Assembly: GCA_014239855.1 (NCBI GenBank)
Contig: JAAZXY010000004.1
Location: 1-64,000 of the forward strand
Reading direction: 5' to 3'
DNA from: Acidimicrobiales bacterium
Lineage (GTDB): Bacteria; Actinomycetota; Acidimicrobiia; Acidimicrobiales; MedAcidi-G1
Length of the DNA: 64,000 nt
Below are positions 1 to 8,537 of the stretch, one piece after another (positions within the stretch are counted from its first letter, which is position 1; each line of letters opens with the position of its first letter). The notes under the pieces were generated by a model that made no database searches, was not told the DNA's origin, and saw only the letters and a list, made by a program, of their open reading frames with translations. A program made the translations under genes and the position numbers.

Positions 1-134
1 ACATCTCGTTCCTGCAGGTCGACCAGACCGACGGTGACGGCTCCCAGGCCCATGTCGCCGAGTTGGCGTCGGGTTGGATGGCCGACAACGCCGATGCGGT
101 CGCCGGCTGGATCGCCGAGGCGGCCAACGGCTGA
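1..134 (+). CDS. C-terminal fragment, glycine betaine-type ABC substrate-binding protein (partial)
   Basis: The window opens inside a gene read in the frame starting at base 3 and ending in TGA at 132-134. About 43 residues remain. The end, with GWMADNADAVAGWIAEA, resembles the closing helix of OpuAC/ProX-type glycine betaine binding proteins, which commonly carry a W-x(n)-N-x-x-V-x-x-W pattern. It does not look like the end of an SBP_bac_3 amino-acid binding protein, so I do not assign it to the amino-acid transporter that follows. A strong terminator follows. The family call rests on a short stretch and is tentative. Confidence 0.4.
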   Translation, partial: ISFLQVDQTDGDGSQAHVAELASGWMADNADAVAGWIAEAANG

Positions 135-202
135 ACCTTGGAGGGGTGAACCGGTCCCCCATCCGCTGACGGATCTCGTCAACGGGTGGAGGAACCGGTG
201 AC

Positions 203-243
203 GGAAGGCCGGGACCTCTTGGTCCCGGCCTTCTGCCGTTTTC
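203..243 (+). terminator. Rho-independent-type terminator
   Basis: A 13-bp perfect stem (204-216 with 221-233, arms GAAGGCCGGGACC and GGTCCCGGCCTTC) with a TCTT loop is followed by a short T-rich stretch (GCCGTTTT). It separates the partial binding-protein gene from the operon starting at 355. Confidence 0.8.
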
Positions 244-354
244 GGATGCCGGTTTCTGGTGAACCAGACCCTTCGCGGGACGGCGCGACCGGACCTCAAC
301 CGATAGGGTCGGTCGCCTTGCAGCGACGCAGGTCACAGCGGTGAGGGCCGCCCG

Positions 355-1182
355 ATGAGCGAGTTCCGGTCGTCCCGGGACGGCCGAATCACCGATGAAC
401 GCCCCTGGTGGGACACCTTCCCCTGGTGGTCGCTGATCATCGTCGGACTGCTCGCCTGGATGGGCTGGCAGATCATCGTCAGCGACGACTACGGCCTGGC
501 CTGGGAGCGGATCATCCCCGGCCTCGGCCTGACCCTGCGCTCCACCATCTACGCCTTCGGCATCGCTCTGGCCATCGCCCTCATCGCCGGCACCGGCCAG
601 ATGTCTCGCAACGTGATCATCCGGAACCTGGCCCGGACGTACGTGGAGTTCGTCCGGGGCATCCCGATGCTGCCGCTCATCTTCACCGTGGCGTTGATCC
701 TCGTCCCGGAACTCACCAACCTGGCGAACACCCGACTCGACGCATGGTTCGGCTGGGAGTTCAAGCTCTCGTTCGAGATGCGGGCCACCGTCACGCTGGC
801 CGTCATCTACGGCGCGTACATGGCCGAGATCTTCCGGGGTGGCATCCAGTCCATACCTCCCGGCCAGATCGAAGCCGGCCGTTCGCTGGGGCTTAACCGG
901 CGCCAGACCATGCGGTCGGTGGTTCTGCCCCAGGCCATGCGGGCCATCATCCCGCCCATGGGCAACGACTTCATCGCCATCCTGAAGGACACGTCACTGC
1001 TGTCGGTCCTCGGCGCACTCGAGATCACCCAGCGGGCCCGCCAGTTCTCGGCCAGCACCTTCAAGTTCCGTGAGGGCTACTTCGTGTCGGCCTTCATCTA
1101 CCTCGTACTGACCCTGAGCCTCTCAGTGCTCCTGGGCGTCCTTGAACGACGGATGTCCCGCGACCGGAAGGGCGAGCGATGA
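355..1182 (+). CDS. Polar amino-acid ABC transporter permease (HisM/GlnP family)
   Basis: This 275-residue inner-membrane permease belongs to the His/Glu/Gln/Arg/opine family. A cytoplasmic N-terminus precedes a first membrane segment (about 25-42), followed by further segments. The cytoplasmic EAA coupling loop begins at E173 ([20 protein letters not shown]), the contact for the ATPase. The gene ends in ATGA overlap with the ATPase gene at 1179, so the pair is translationally coupled. No binding-protein gene or second permease is adjacent. It may act as a homodimer with a binding protein encoded elsewhere. The start has a GAGG motif upstream and a possible -10 (TAGGGT) near 303. Confidence 0.9.
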   Translation: MSEFRSSRDGRITDERPWWDTFPWWSLIIVGLLAWMGWQIIVSDDYGLAWERIIPGLGLTLRSTIYAFGIALAIALIAGTGQMSRNVIIRNLARTYVEFVRGIPMLPLIFTVALILVPELTNLANTRLDAWFGWEFKLSFEMRATVTLAVIYGAYMAEIFRGGIQSIPPGQIEAGRSLGLNRRQTMRSVVLPQAMRAIIPPMGNDFIAILKDTSLLSVLGALEITQRARQFSASTFKFREGYFVSAFIYLVLTLSLSVLLGVLERRMSRDRKGER

Positions 1183-1958
1183 ACACATCCGGCACGCCCG
1201 TGAGCGACACCCCCATGAGCGGCACGCCCATGATCCAGATGGCGGGCGTCTCCAAGACGTTCAACCGCACCATCCACGCCGTACGCGACGTGGACCTCGA
1301 CGTGGCCGAGGGCGAAGTGGTGGTCATCGTCGGACCCAGCGGCTCGGGCAAGTCGACGGTGCTGCGATGCATCAACCTCCTGGAGGTCCCGACCACTGGC
1401 ACAGTGGTCGTCGACGGCCACACCCTCACCAATGCCGGTACCGATCTGGACCGCGTCCGGGCCGAGGTGGGCATGGTGTTCCAGCAGTTCAACCTGTTCC
1501 CCCACCTGACCGTCATGGAGAACATCACCCTGGCCCAACGCAAGGTCCGGGGCCGATCCAGGGCCGAGGCCCAGGAGATGGGCATGCGCCAGCTCACCCG
1601 GGTGGGCATTCCCGACAAGGCCGATGCCTTCCCCCGCCAACTGTCCGGCGGACAGCAGCAACGGGTGGCCATTGCCCGCTCACTGGCCATGGAACCCAAG
1701 GTGATGCTGTTCGACGAGCCCACCTCGGCGCTCGATCCGGAGATGGTCAAAGAGGTGCTCGACGTCATGCTGGAACTGGCCGGCGAGGGCATGACCATGG
1801 TGGTGGTCACCCACGAGATGGGCTTCGCCAAGGCCGCCGCCGACCGTCTGGTGTTCATCGACGAGGGCGAGATCGTCGAAACCGGGCTACCCGAGGAGGT
1901 CTTCTCTAATCCGAGCCACGACCGCACCCGGGCCTTCTTCGCCAAGATCCTCTATTGA
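1179..1958 (+). CDS. Polar amino-acid ABC transporter ATP-binding protein (GlnQ/HisP family)
   Basis: This 259-residue ATPase powers the preceding permease. Visible motifs are Walker [10 protein letters not shown] at 52-60, the Q-loop [10 protein letters not shown] after residue 100, the ABC signature LSGGQQQ at 155, Walker B LFDEP at 177-181 and the H-loop THEMGF. The FQQFNLFPH and LDPE strings are typical of the amino-acid uptake family. The first ATG overlaps the permease stop (ATGA). A second ATG 12 codons downstream could be the true start, because the first 18 residues are low-complexity. It overlaps the next ATPase gene by one base. Confidence 0.92.
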   Translation: MNTSGTPVSDTPMSGTPMIQMAGVSKTFNRTIHAVRDVDLDVAEGEVVVIVGPSGSGKSTVLRCINLLEVPTTGTVVVDGHTLTNAGTDLDRVRAEVGMVFQQFNLFPHLTVMENITLAQRKVRGRSRAEAQEMGMRQLTRVGIPDKADAFPRQLSGGQQQRVAIARSLAMEPKVMLFDEPTSALDPEMVKEVLDVMLELAGEGMTMVVVTHEMGFAKAAADRLVFIDEGEIVETGLPEEVFSNPSHDRTRAFFAKILY

Positions 1959-3502
1959 TGGCGGATCACCCATTGGATACGCCAGCCGTGGAGCTGGCCG
2001 GGATCACCAAGCGGTTCCCAGGCGTGGTGGCCAATGATCGGGTCGACCTGCGGGTGGCCGACGGCGAGATCCATGCGGTGGTCGGCGAGAACGGTGCCGG
2101 CAAGTCGACGCTCATGAAGATCCTGTACGGCATGCAGTCCGCCGACGAGGGTCGGATGCTGGTCGGCGGCTCCGAGGTGGCGTTCTCGTCGCCGGCTGAG
2201 GCCATCGACGCCGGTATCGGCATGGTCCACCAGCACTTCATGCTGGCCGACAACCTCACCGTGCTGGAAAACGTGATTCTGGGAGCCGAACCCACCCGGC
2301 GGGGAATCATCGACCGCCGTTCGGCCCGCCGGAACCTCGACGAGTTGGGCCGCTCCTACGGCCTGGACCTCCACCCCGACGACCTCGTCGAGACCCTCGA
2401 GGTCGGCGAACGCCAGCGCGTCGAGATCATCAAGGTGCTGTTCCGCGGCGCAAAGGTCCTGATCCTGGACGAACCGACCGCCGTACTGGTTCCCCAGGAA
2501 GTCGAGGAACTGTTCCGCAACCTGCGGGAGCTCAAGTCCCGCGGTCACACCATCATCTTCATCGACCACAAGCTCGAGGAGGTGCTGGCCATCGCCGACA
2601 CCATCACCGTGCTGCGTCAGGGCCGGACGGTGGCCACCGTGGAGCCCGGCGACGTCACGGCCCACGAACTGGCCGAACTCATGGTGGGCTCCGAACTGCC
2701 CGCCCCGTCCACCGAACCCCGGACCGTCGACGAGCACGTCACCCTCTCGGTGCGAAACCTGACGGTGACCGGCACCGACGGCCGGCCGGCCGTGGACGCC
2801 GTGGACCTCGACGTCCACCGCGGCGAGATCATCGGGGTGGCCGGCGTGGAGGGCAACGGTCAGGGCGAACTCATCGAAGCCCTCCTCGGACTGCGACCCA
2901 CCAGCGAGGGTGAACTTCTGCTGGACGGCGAATCGATCGCCGACTGGCCGGTCCGGAAGCGCCGCGAGGCCGGCATCGGCTACGTCCCGGAGGACCGGCA
3001 TCGTCGGGGCCTGCTGCTGGACGCTCCCCTGTGGGAGAACGCCATGTTGGGCCACCAGACGCAACCTCCGTACGCCAAGGGCCCGTGGTTGGACCGTTCG
3101 GGCGCCCGGGAGGCCACGGCCCGGATCGTGGCCGACTTCGACGTCCGGACGCCGGGCATCGACACCTCGGCCCGTGCCCTCTCGGGCGGGAACCAGCAGA
3201 AGCTGGTCATCGGTCGCGAGATGCTGGCCGGGCCCCGCATGCTGGTGGCCGCCCATCCCACCCGGGGCATCGACGTGGGTGCTCAGGCGGCCGTCTGGGA
3301 AGACCTCCGGGCGGCACGTCGAGACGGCCTGGCCGTGCTGCTGGTGTCGGCTGATCTGGAGGAGCTGATCGGCCTGGCCGACCGGCTGGTCGTCATGCTC
3401 CGAGGACGGATCGTGGCCGAACTGGATCCGACCACCACCACGCCACGGCTCCTCGGTGGCTATATGACCGGAGCGGTCGACGAAGAGGCATCCACGTCAT
3501 GA
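1958..3502 (+). CDS. Nucleoside-type (BMP family) ABC transporter, duplicated ATP-binding protein
   Basis: This protein of about 514 residues has two nucleotide-binding domains and matches the NupO/YufO type that partners BmpA-like binding proteins and BPD_transp_2 permeases. Domain 1 has Walker A GENGAGKST (43-51) and an atypical signature (EVGERQRVEIIK), as usual in this family. Domain 2, from about residue 255, has a degenerate Walker A (GVEGNGQGE) but a good signature (LSGGNQQKLVIGRE). I chose the ATG at 1958, which overlaps the previous stop (TGATG), over the TTG one codon earlier. Adenosine deaminase downstream supports a nucleoside cargo. Substrate is inferred. Confidence 0.88.
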   Translation: MADHPLDTPAVELAGITKRFPGVVANDRVDLRVADGEIHAVVGENGAGKSTLMKILYGMQSADEGRMLVGGSEVAFSSPAEAIDAGIGMVHQHFMLADNLTVLENVILGAEPTRRGIIDRRSARRNLDELGRSYGLDLHPDDLVETLEVGERQRVEIIKVLFRGAKVLILDEPTAVLVPQEVEELFRNLRELKSRGHTIIFIDHKLEEVLAIADTITVLRQGRTVATVEPGDVTAHELAELMVGSELPAPSTEPRTVDEHVTLSVRNLTVTGTDGRPAVDAVDLDVHRGEIIGVAGVEGNGQGELIEALLGLRPTSEGELLLDGESIADWPVRKRREAGIGYVPEDRHRRGLLLDAPLWENAMLGHQTQPPYAKGPWLDRSGAREATARIVADFDVRTPGIDTSARALSGGNQQKLVIGREMLAGPRMLVAAHPTRGIDVGAQAAVWEDLRAARRDGLAVLLVSADLEELIGLADRLVVMLRGRIVAELDPTTTTPRLLGGYMTGAVDEEASTS

Positions 3503-4623
3503 CCATCCGTCGGATCGCCCTGGCCCTGGCCGCCCCCGTGGGGGCGTTCGCCTTCTCGGTCGCCCTGTCGTCGCTCGTCCTGCTGGCCGTCGGCACCAGC
3601 CCGATGGAGGCCTGGCTGGAGATGCTGTCCTACGGGTCCCGTCTCGAGACCCTCGTGGAGACCGGCAACCGGGCCACCCAGCTGTACCTGGCCGGCATCG
3701 CGGTGGCCATCGGGTTCCGGATGAACCTGTTCAACATCGGCGTGGAGGGGCAGTACGGCCTGGCGGCCATCCTGGCCGCCTCTGCGGGGGCGGCTGTAGA
3801 CCTGCCTCCGGTACTGCACGTGGCGCTCATCATGGTGGTGGCCATGGCCGTGGGTGCCACGTTCGCCGGTGTGGCCGGTTACCTGAAGGTCTCCCGGGGT
3901 GTCCACGAGGTGATCTCGACGATCATGCTCAACGCGGTGGCCCTCGGCCTGGTGGGCTTCTTCCTCCGGACCTGGTTGCTCGACGAGACCGACACGACGC
4001 TGAACATGAAGACCCCGGAGATCCCTCCGTCGGGTCGGTTCCCGAACCTGAACGGCGTGGTGGAGACCTTCACGAGGGAGATCTCCCGGGGACGGGAACT
4101 CTGGGGCTTCCTCCTGGTGGCCATCGTCGTCGGCGTGCTGTTCCACCTGTTCCTGAGCCGCACGCGAGCCGGCTACGACCTGCGAGCCACCGGCCTGAAC
4201 CCGTTCGCGGCAGAGGCCGCGGGCGTCGATCCGAGGGCCACCGTGGTCAAGGCCATGCTGCTCTCGGGGGCGGTGGCCGGCCTGATCGGCCTGCCCGAGA
4301 TCCTCGGACACGCCCACAGCTACGACCTGGCGTTCACCCGGGGACTGGGGTTCGCCGGTATCGCCGTGGCCCTGGTGGGCCGGACCCACCCGCTCGGCGT
4401 GGGGATCGCCGCCCTCCTGTTCGGTTGGCTGGACAGCGCGGCTCCCATCCTCGACGTGGTCGGCGACACCCCCCGGGAGATCGTGTCGATCCTCCAGGGC
4501 GTGGTCGTGCTGTCAGCCGTGGTGGCCTTCGAGGTGGTCAGCCGGATCCGTCGTGCCGCAGAGGCCCGTGACGCCGCCGAGGCGACCCGCTCGTCGGCCA
4601 CCACCTCCGGGAGCCCGTCGTGA
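3499..4623 (+). CDS. Nucleoside-type ABC transporter permease, subunit 1 (NupP-like)
   Basis: This 374-residue multi-spanning permease of the BPD_transp_2 family has the stretch FRMNLFNIGVEGQYGLAAI, characteristic of BMP/nucleoside uptake systems. The N-terminus has a membrane helix directly at the start, and the C-terminus is a polar alanine-rich tail. It starts in ATGA overlap with the ATPase gene and ends in GTGA overlap with the second permease, so the three form one coupled unit. A homologous partner follows, as usual for these heterodimeric permeases. Confidence 0.9.
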   Translation: MTIRRIALALAAPVGAFAFSVALSSLVLLAVGTSPMEAWLEMLSYGSRLETLVETGNRATQLYLAGIAVAIGFRMNLFNIGVEGQYGLAAILAASAGAAVDLPPVLHVALIMVVAMAVGATFAGVAGYLKVSRGVHEVISTIMLNAVALGLVGFFLRTWLLDETDTTLNMKTPEIPPSGRFPNLNGVVETFTREISRGRELWGFLLVAIVVGVLFHLFLSRTRAGYDLRATGLNPFAAEAAGVDPRATVVKAMLLSGAVAGLIGLPEILGHAHSYDLAFTRGLGFAGIAVALVGRTHPLGVGIAALLFGWLDSAAPILDVVGDTPREIVSILQGVVVLSAVVAFEVVSRIRRAAEARDAAEATRSSATTSGSPS

Positions 4624-5873
4624 AGGGCCTCCTGCGTTCGTCGATGGTGTTCCGCTGGATGGTGGCCGCCCTCGGGCTGGTCGTCGTCCTGTCGATCATC
4701 CAGGAACTGGCCCGACCCGAGACCACCGACCTCATCTCGGCCGGAACCGCCGAGTCCACGCTGCGACGGGCCGTCCCCATCCTGCTGGCCGGCCTGGGTG
4801 GCATCTGGGCCGAACGGGCCGGCGTGGTCAACATCGGCCTCGAGGGGATGATGGTGCTGGGCACGTGGTTCGGGGCGTGGGGTGCGCTGGAGTTCGGGCC
4901 GTGGTGGGGCATGGCCATCGGCATGGCCGGCGGAGCGGGTGGTGGCCTCATCCACGCCGTGGCCACCGTGAGCTTCGGGGTGGACCACATCATCTCCGGC
5001 GTGGCCGTCAACATCATGGCGCCGGCCCTGACGCGCTTCCTGTCACGCGAGTTCTTCGTCAACAGGTCGGGCGGTGGCCTCACCCAGTCCCCCCGTGTGG
5101 AATCGGTCGGCGAACTCAACGTCCCCTTCGTGTCGGGTGGGGACCTGTTCGGCTGGACCACCCCTGACCTGTTCGGGTGGATCGACGACCGCAACTGGCT
5201 GCTGGTGTCTGACGCTGCCGCCCTGCTCTCCGGGATCACCCGTAGCGTCTCGTGGGCCACGGTGGTCGCCCTGGCCCTCGTACCCCTCTCGGTGTTCCTC
5301 CTGTGGCGAACGCCGATCGGCTTGCGTATCAGGGCGTCGGGCGAGCATCCGGTGGGCGCCGACAGCCTCGGGGTGAACGTGTACCGGATGAAGTTCCTGG
5401 CCGTGATGGTCAGCGGTGGTCTGGCCGGCTTCGGTGGGGCGTTCATCGCCATTGAACAGACCGGCATCTACCGCGAGAACCAGGTCCAGGGTCGGGGCTT
5501 CATCGGACTGGCCACCGTCATCTTCGGCAACTGGCAGCCCGCGGGGGCCTTCCTCGGATCGCTGCTGTTCGGCTTCGCCGACGCCCTCCAGCTGCGGGAC
5601 CGCACCGCGGTGCACGCCCTCCTGCTACTGGTCGGCGTGGCCCTGGCCGCCCTGGCCGTCCGGGCCGTCGTGCAACGCCGTACCCGACCAGCGGTGCTGT
5701 TGGCCGTGGCCTCGGCGGGCGTCCTGTGGTGGTACGCGGTGACCGAGGAAGTGGTCAGCGAGCTGCCGCCCATCACCCCGCACGTGGCCACCCTGCTGGT
5801 TCTGGTGTTCGCCACCAGCCGCCTCCGCATGCCGGCCGGCAACGGGCTCCGCTATCGACGTGGCCAGGAATGA
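4620..5873 (+). CDS. Nucleoside-type ABC transporter permease, subunit 2 (NupQ-like)
   Basis: This 417-residue second BPD_transp_2 permease starts at GTG overlapping the previous stop. The family motif WAERAGVVNIGLEGMMVLG lies near residue 60, and the conserved loop IRASGEHPVGADSLGVNVYR is also seen. The C-terminal 90 residues add extra hydrophobic segments beyond the usual 300-residue core, making it longer than most NupQ proteins. No BmpA-type binding lipoprotein lies in the window, so the solute receptor must be elsewhere. Confidence 0.9.
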   Translation: MKGLLRSSMVFRWMVAALGLVVVLSIIQELARPETTDLISAGTAESTLRRAVPILLAGLGGIWAERAGVVNIGLEGMMVLGTWFGAWGALEFGPWWGMAIGMAGGAGGGLIHAVATVSFGVDHIISGVAVNIMAPALTRFLSREFFVNRSGGGLTQSPRVESVGELNVPFVSGGDLFGWTTPDLFGWIDDRNWLLVSDAAALLSGITRSVSWATVVALALVPLSVFLLWRTPIGLRIRASGEHPVGADSLGVNVYRMKFLAVMVSGGLAGFGGAFIAIEQTGIYRENQVQGRGFIGLATVIFGNWQPAGAFLGSLLFGFADALQLRDRTAVHALLLLVGVALAALAVRAVVQRRTRPAVLLAVASAGVLWWYAVTEEVVSELPPITPHVATLLVLVFATSRLRMPAGNGLRYRRGQE

Positions 5874-6759
5874 CCTGTCGGTGACCGGCTCTCGAGCAAC
5901 CGGCGAGCAGTCGATCCTGGACGACGCCCAACGGGGACAGTTCGAGCGGGACGGCTACGTGGTCCTCCCCGACTTCGTGTCCGACGACCTGCTTGATGAC
6001 CTGCGCGGACGGATCGACGAGATGGTGGCCGGCTACGCCGACGGTGGACTGCCCGAAGGCGCAGCCAGCGTGTTCTCGACCACCGAGCAGACCCACGCCC
6101 AGGACGACTGGTTCCTGACCTCGGCTGACGTGATCCGCCCCTTCTTCGAGGACGGGGCCTTCGACGGCGACGGCGTCCAGGTCGCTCCCATGGATCGGGC
6201 GTTGAACAAACTGGGCCACGCCATGCACGACCTCGACCCGGTGTTCGACCGTTTCTCACGTACCCCGGCCATGGCCGCGCTGGCCGACGACCTGGGCTTC
6301 GTGGATCCCCTGCTCCTCCAGTCCATGGTCATCTTCAAACCGCCCCGGATCGGCGGCGAGGTGACCTGTCACTGCGATCACTCGTTCCTGTGGACCGAGC
6401 CCCGGACGGTGGTCGGCTTCTGGTTCGCGCTGGACGACGCCACCATCGACAACGGCTGCATGTGGGCCATCCCCGGCGGACACACCGACGGAGCCCGCAC
6501 CCGCTTCCGACGTGAGGGATCCGGCACCACCACCGACGTGCTGGACCCCACCCCGTACGACATGGACGCCCTGGTGCCCCTCGAGGTCCCGGCGGGCACC
6601 TGCATCGCCTTCCACGGTTGCCTTCCCCACTGGAGCGGCCCCAACACCTCGGACCGGCCCCGACTGGCCTACACGCTGCACGTCATCGACGGCACGGCCC
6701 ACTACGCCGCCGACAACTGGCTGCAGCGGGGCCCCGACCTGCCCCTCCGTGGGTTCTGA
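5860..6759 (+). CDS. Phytanoyl-CoA dioxygenase (PhyH) family Fe(II)/2-oxoglutarate oxygenase
   Basis: This 299-residue protein has the PhyH fold. The metal triad is visible as H171-x-D173 (within VTCHCDHSFLW) and H257 (CLPHWSGPNTSDRPR), with R268 placed to bind 2-oxoglutarate. The family hydroxylates small molecules or acyl-CoAs; the substrate here is unknown. It overlaps the permease gene by 14 bases if the GTG at 5860 is used. The GTG at 5881 would avoid the overlap and is equally possible. Its position between a nucleoside transporter and adenosine deaminase suggests a role in processing an imported nucleoside-like or related compound, which is inference. Confidence 0.87.
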   Translation: MARNDLSVTGSRATGEQSILDDAQRGQFERDGYVVLPDFVSDDLLDDLRGRIDEMVAGYADGGLPEGAASVFSTTEQTHAQDDWFLTSADVIRPFFEDGAFDGDGVQVAPMDRALNKLGHAMHDLDPVFDRFSRTPAMAALADDLGFVDPLLLQSMVIFKPPRIGGEVTCHCDHSFLWTEPRTVVGFWFALDDATIDNGCMWAIPGGHTDGARTRFRREGSGTTTDVLDPTPYDMDALVPLEVPAGTCIAFHGCLPHWSGPNTSDRPRLAYTLHVIDGTAHYAADNWLQRGPDLPLRGF

Positions 6760-6805
6760 ACCTGTCTTTCTGAGCCAGCCTTTCCGGCCCGAGCACGGGG
6801 CTGGG

Positions 6806-6811
6806 TAGCCT
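6806..6811 (+). promoter_or_regulatory. Leaderless-type -10 element (TAGCCT)
   Basis: TAGCCT lies 5 nt before the adenosine deaminase ATG, fitting the window-wide pattern TANNNT then a short spacer then the start codon. It suggests an internal promoter in the operon with transcription starting at or near the ATG. Confidence 0.45.
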
Positions 6812-6816
6812 GACCC

Positions 6817-7902
6817 ATGGGAACTGAAGCCGCGCTCCATCCTGAGACGATCCGTCGGGCACCCAAGGTGCTCCTCCACGATCACCTGGACGGCGGGCTC
6901 CGCCCGGCCACCGTGCTGGACCTGGCCGACGCCGTCGGACACGCCCTTCCCGCGGACGACGAGGCTTCGCTGGCCAGCTGGTTCCATCGGGGTGCCGACC
7001 GCCTCGACCTGGGTCTCTACCTGGAGACCTTCGAGCACACCGTCGGCGTCATGCAGACCCCCGAGGCCTGCTACCGGGTGGCCGCCGAATGCGCCCGCGA
7101 CCTGGCCGACGACGGCTGCGTGTACGCCGAGATCCGCTTCGCTCCGGCACTGCACACCGAACAGGGCATGGCCATCGACGAGGTTCTGGAAGCCGTGCTG
7201 GCCGGTTTCGCCGACGGCTCGGCCGGAACCCCGCTGACCGTCCGCACCCTGGTCACGGCCATGCGGACGTCGACCGACTCGCTCGAGGTGGCCGAGTTGG
7301 CGGTCCGGTACCGGGACCGGGGCGTGGTGGGCTTCGACATCGCCGGCCGCGAAGCCGGCTACCCCCCGACCCTGCATCTGGCGGCCTTCCAGTACCTGCA
7401 GCGGGAGAACTTCCACTTCACCATCCACGCCGGAGAAGCCTTCGGTCCGGCGTCGATCTGGGAGGCCGTGCAGTACTGCGGCGCCGAGCGGCTGGGCCAC
7501 GGGGTGCGCATCGTGGACGACATCACCACCGATGCCGACGGCGACGCCCATCTGGGTCGGCTGGCCTCCTTCGTCCGGGACCGTCGTATCCCCCTGGAGC
7601 TCTGCCCGACGTCCAACGTCCACACCGGAGCGGCCGCCGACATCGCGTCCCACCCCATCGGCGAACTGCGCCGCCTCGGTTTCCGGGTCACCGTCAACAC
7701 CGACAACCGACTGATGAGCGACGTCTCGATGACCACCGAGATGGAGGCCCTGCACGAGGCGTTCGGTTGGGGTCTGACCGACATGCGGTGGCTGACCATC
7801 AACTCGATGAAGAGCGCCTTCCTGCCGTTCGACGAGCGGCTGGCCATCATCGAGGACGTCGTCAAGACCGGGTACGCCGACCTCATGGAGGAAACCCGAT
7901 GA
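6817..7902 (+). CDS. add: Adenosine deaminase
   Basis: This 361-residue metal-dependent hydrolase deaminates adenosine or deoxyadenosine to inosine. Zinc ligands and catalytic residues are visible: H21-x-H23 (LHDHLDGG), H204 and E207 in the HAGE motif, H228 in RLGHG, and D296 in NTDN. The usual ELHxHLDG is LLHDHLDGG here, a minor variant. It is preceded by a leaderless promoter motif and overlaps the next gene by ATGA. Location behind nucleoside ABC genes supports salvage of imported nucleosides. Confidence 0.93.
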   Translation: MGTEAALHPETIRRAPKVLLHDHLDGGLRPATVLDLADAVGHALPADDEASLASWFHRGADRLDLGLYLETFEHTVGVMQTPEACYRVAAECARDLADDGCVYAEIRFAPALHTEQGMAIDEVLEAVLAGFADGSAGTPLTVRTLVTAMRTSTDSLEVAELAVRYRDRGVVGFDIAGREAGYPPTLHLAAFQYLQRENFHFTIHAGEAFGPASIWEAVQYCGAERLGHGVRIVDDITTDADGDAHLGRLASFVRDRRIPLELCPTSNVHTGAAADIASHPIGELRRLGFRVTVNTDNRLMSDVSMTTEMEALHEAFGWGLTDMRWLTINSMKSAFLPFDERLAIIEDVVKTGYADLMEETR

Positions 7903-8537
7903 CCACCCTGTCCGAAGCCGATTCCCGGACGCTGGTCGCCGAAGCCGGCGTGACCGTTTCGGGCTGGGCCACCGCTTCGGACCCCGACGCCGCGGTGGGA
8001 GCGGCCGAGGAGATGGGCTTCCCGGTGGTGGTGAAGCTGTGCGGTGATGCCATTGCCCACAAGACCGAACGGGGTCTGGTGCGCCTGTCGTTGACCTCGG
8101 CCGATGACGTACGGGCCGCGGCCACCGGCCTCCTGGCGGCCGCCACCGAGGCCGACGGTGATGTCGAGCTGCTGGTGTCCACCATGGTCAAGGGCGATCG
8201 GGAACTCATCGCCGGGCTGGTACGCGATCCGCAGTTCGGGCCGTGCGTGATGCTGGGCGTGGGCGGCGTCCTGGCCGAGGCGGTGGCCGACGTGGCCTTC
8301 CGTCTGGCCCCGCTGGAGCGACTCGACGCCCACGAGCTGATTGACGACCTGGGCGCCCAGGTGCTCCTCGGTCCGTTCCGGGGCCAGCCAGCCGTCGACC
8401 GTGACGTGTTGGCCGACACCCTGTGCGCTCTGGGCGACCTGGCCGGCGACCCGACCATCACCTCCATCGACCTCAACCCGTTGATCGTGGTGGACGGCCG
8501 GCCGGTGGCCGTCGACGCCCTCGTGGAGCGCAACTGA
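7899..8537 (+). CDS. ATP-grasp subunit (beta-like) of an ADP-forming acyl-CoA synthetase
   Basis: This 212-residue protein is an ATP-grasp_5 domain like the beta subunit of ADP-forming acetyl/acyl-CoA synthetase. [19 protein letters not shown] (the KH..K nucleotide-binding region) lies near residue 42-60, and the carboxylate cluster DLNPLIV near the end binds metal-ATP. The real start is the ATG at 7899 overlapping the deaminase stop, although the frame stays open far upstream. It is coupled by TGATG to the CoA-binding subunit gene. The pair would activate an acid with CoA while converting ATP to ADP, or run in reverse to make ATP. Confidence 0.85.
   Translation: MTTLSEADSRTLVAEAGVTVSGWATASDPDAAVGAAEEMGFPVVVKLCGDAIAHKTERGLVRLSLTSADDVRAAATGLLAAATEADGDVELLVSTMVKGDRELIAGLVRDPQFGPCVMLGVGGVLAEAVADVAFRLAPLERLDAHELIDDLGAQVLLGPFRGQPAVDRDVLADTLCALGDLAGDPTITSIDLNPLIVVDGRPVAVDALVERN

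Noticed and set aside
1..134. Binding protein of the amino-acid ABC transporter
   Set aside because: A strong terminator separates it from that operon and its C-terminus looks like OpuAC, not SBP_bac_3.
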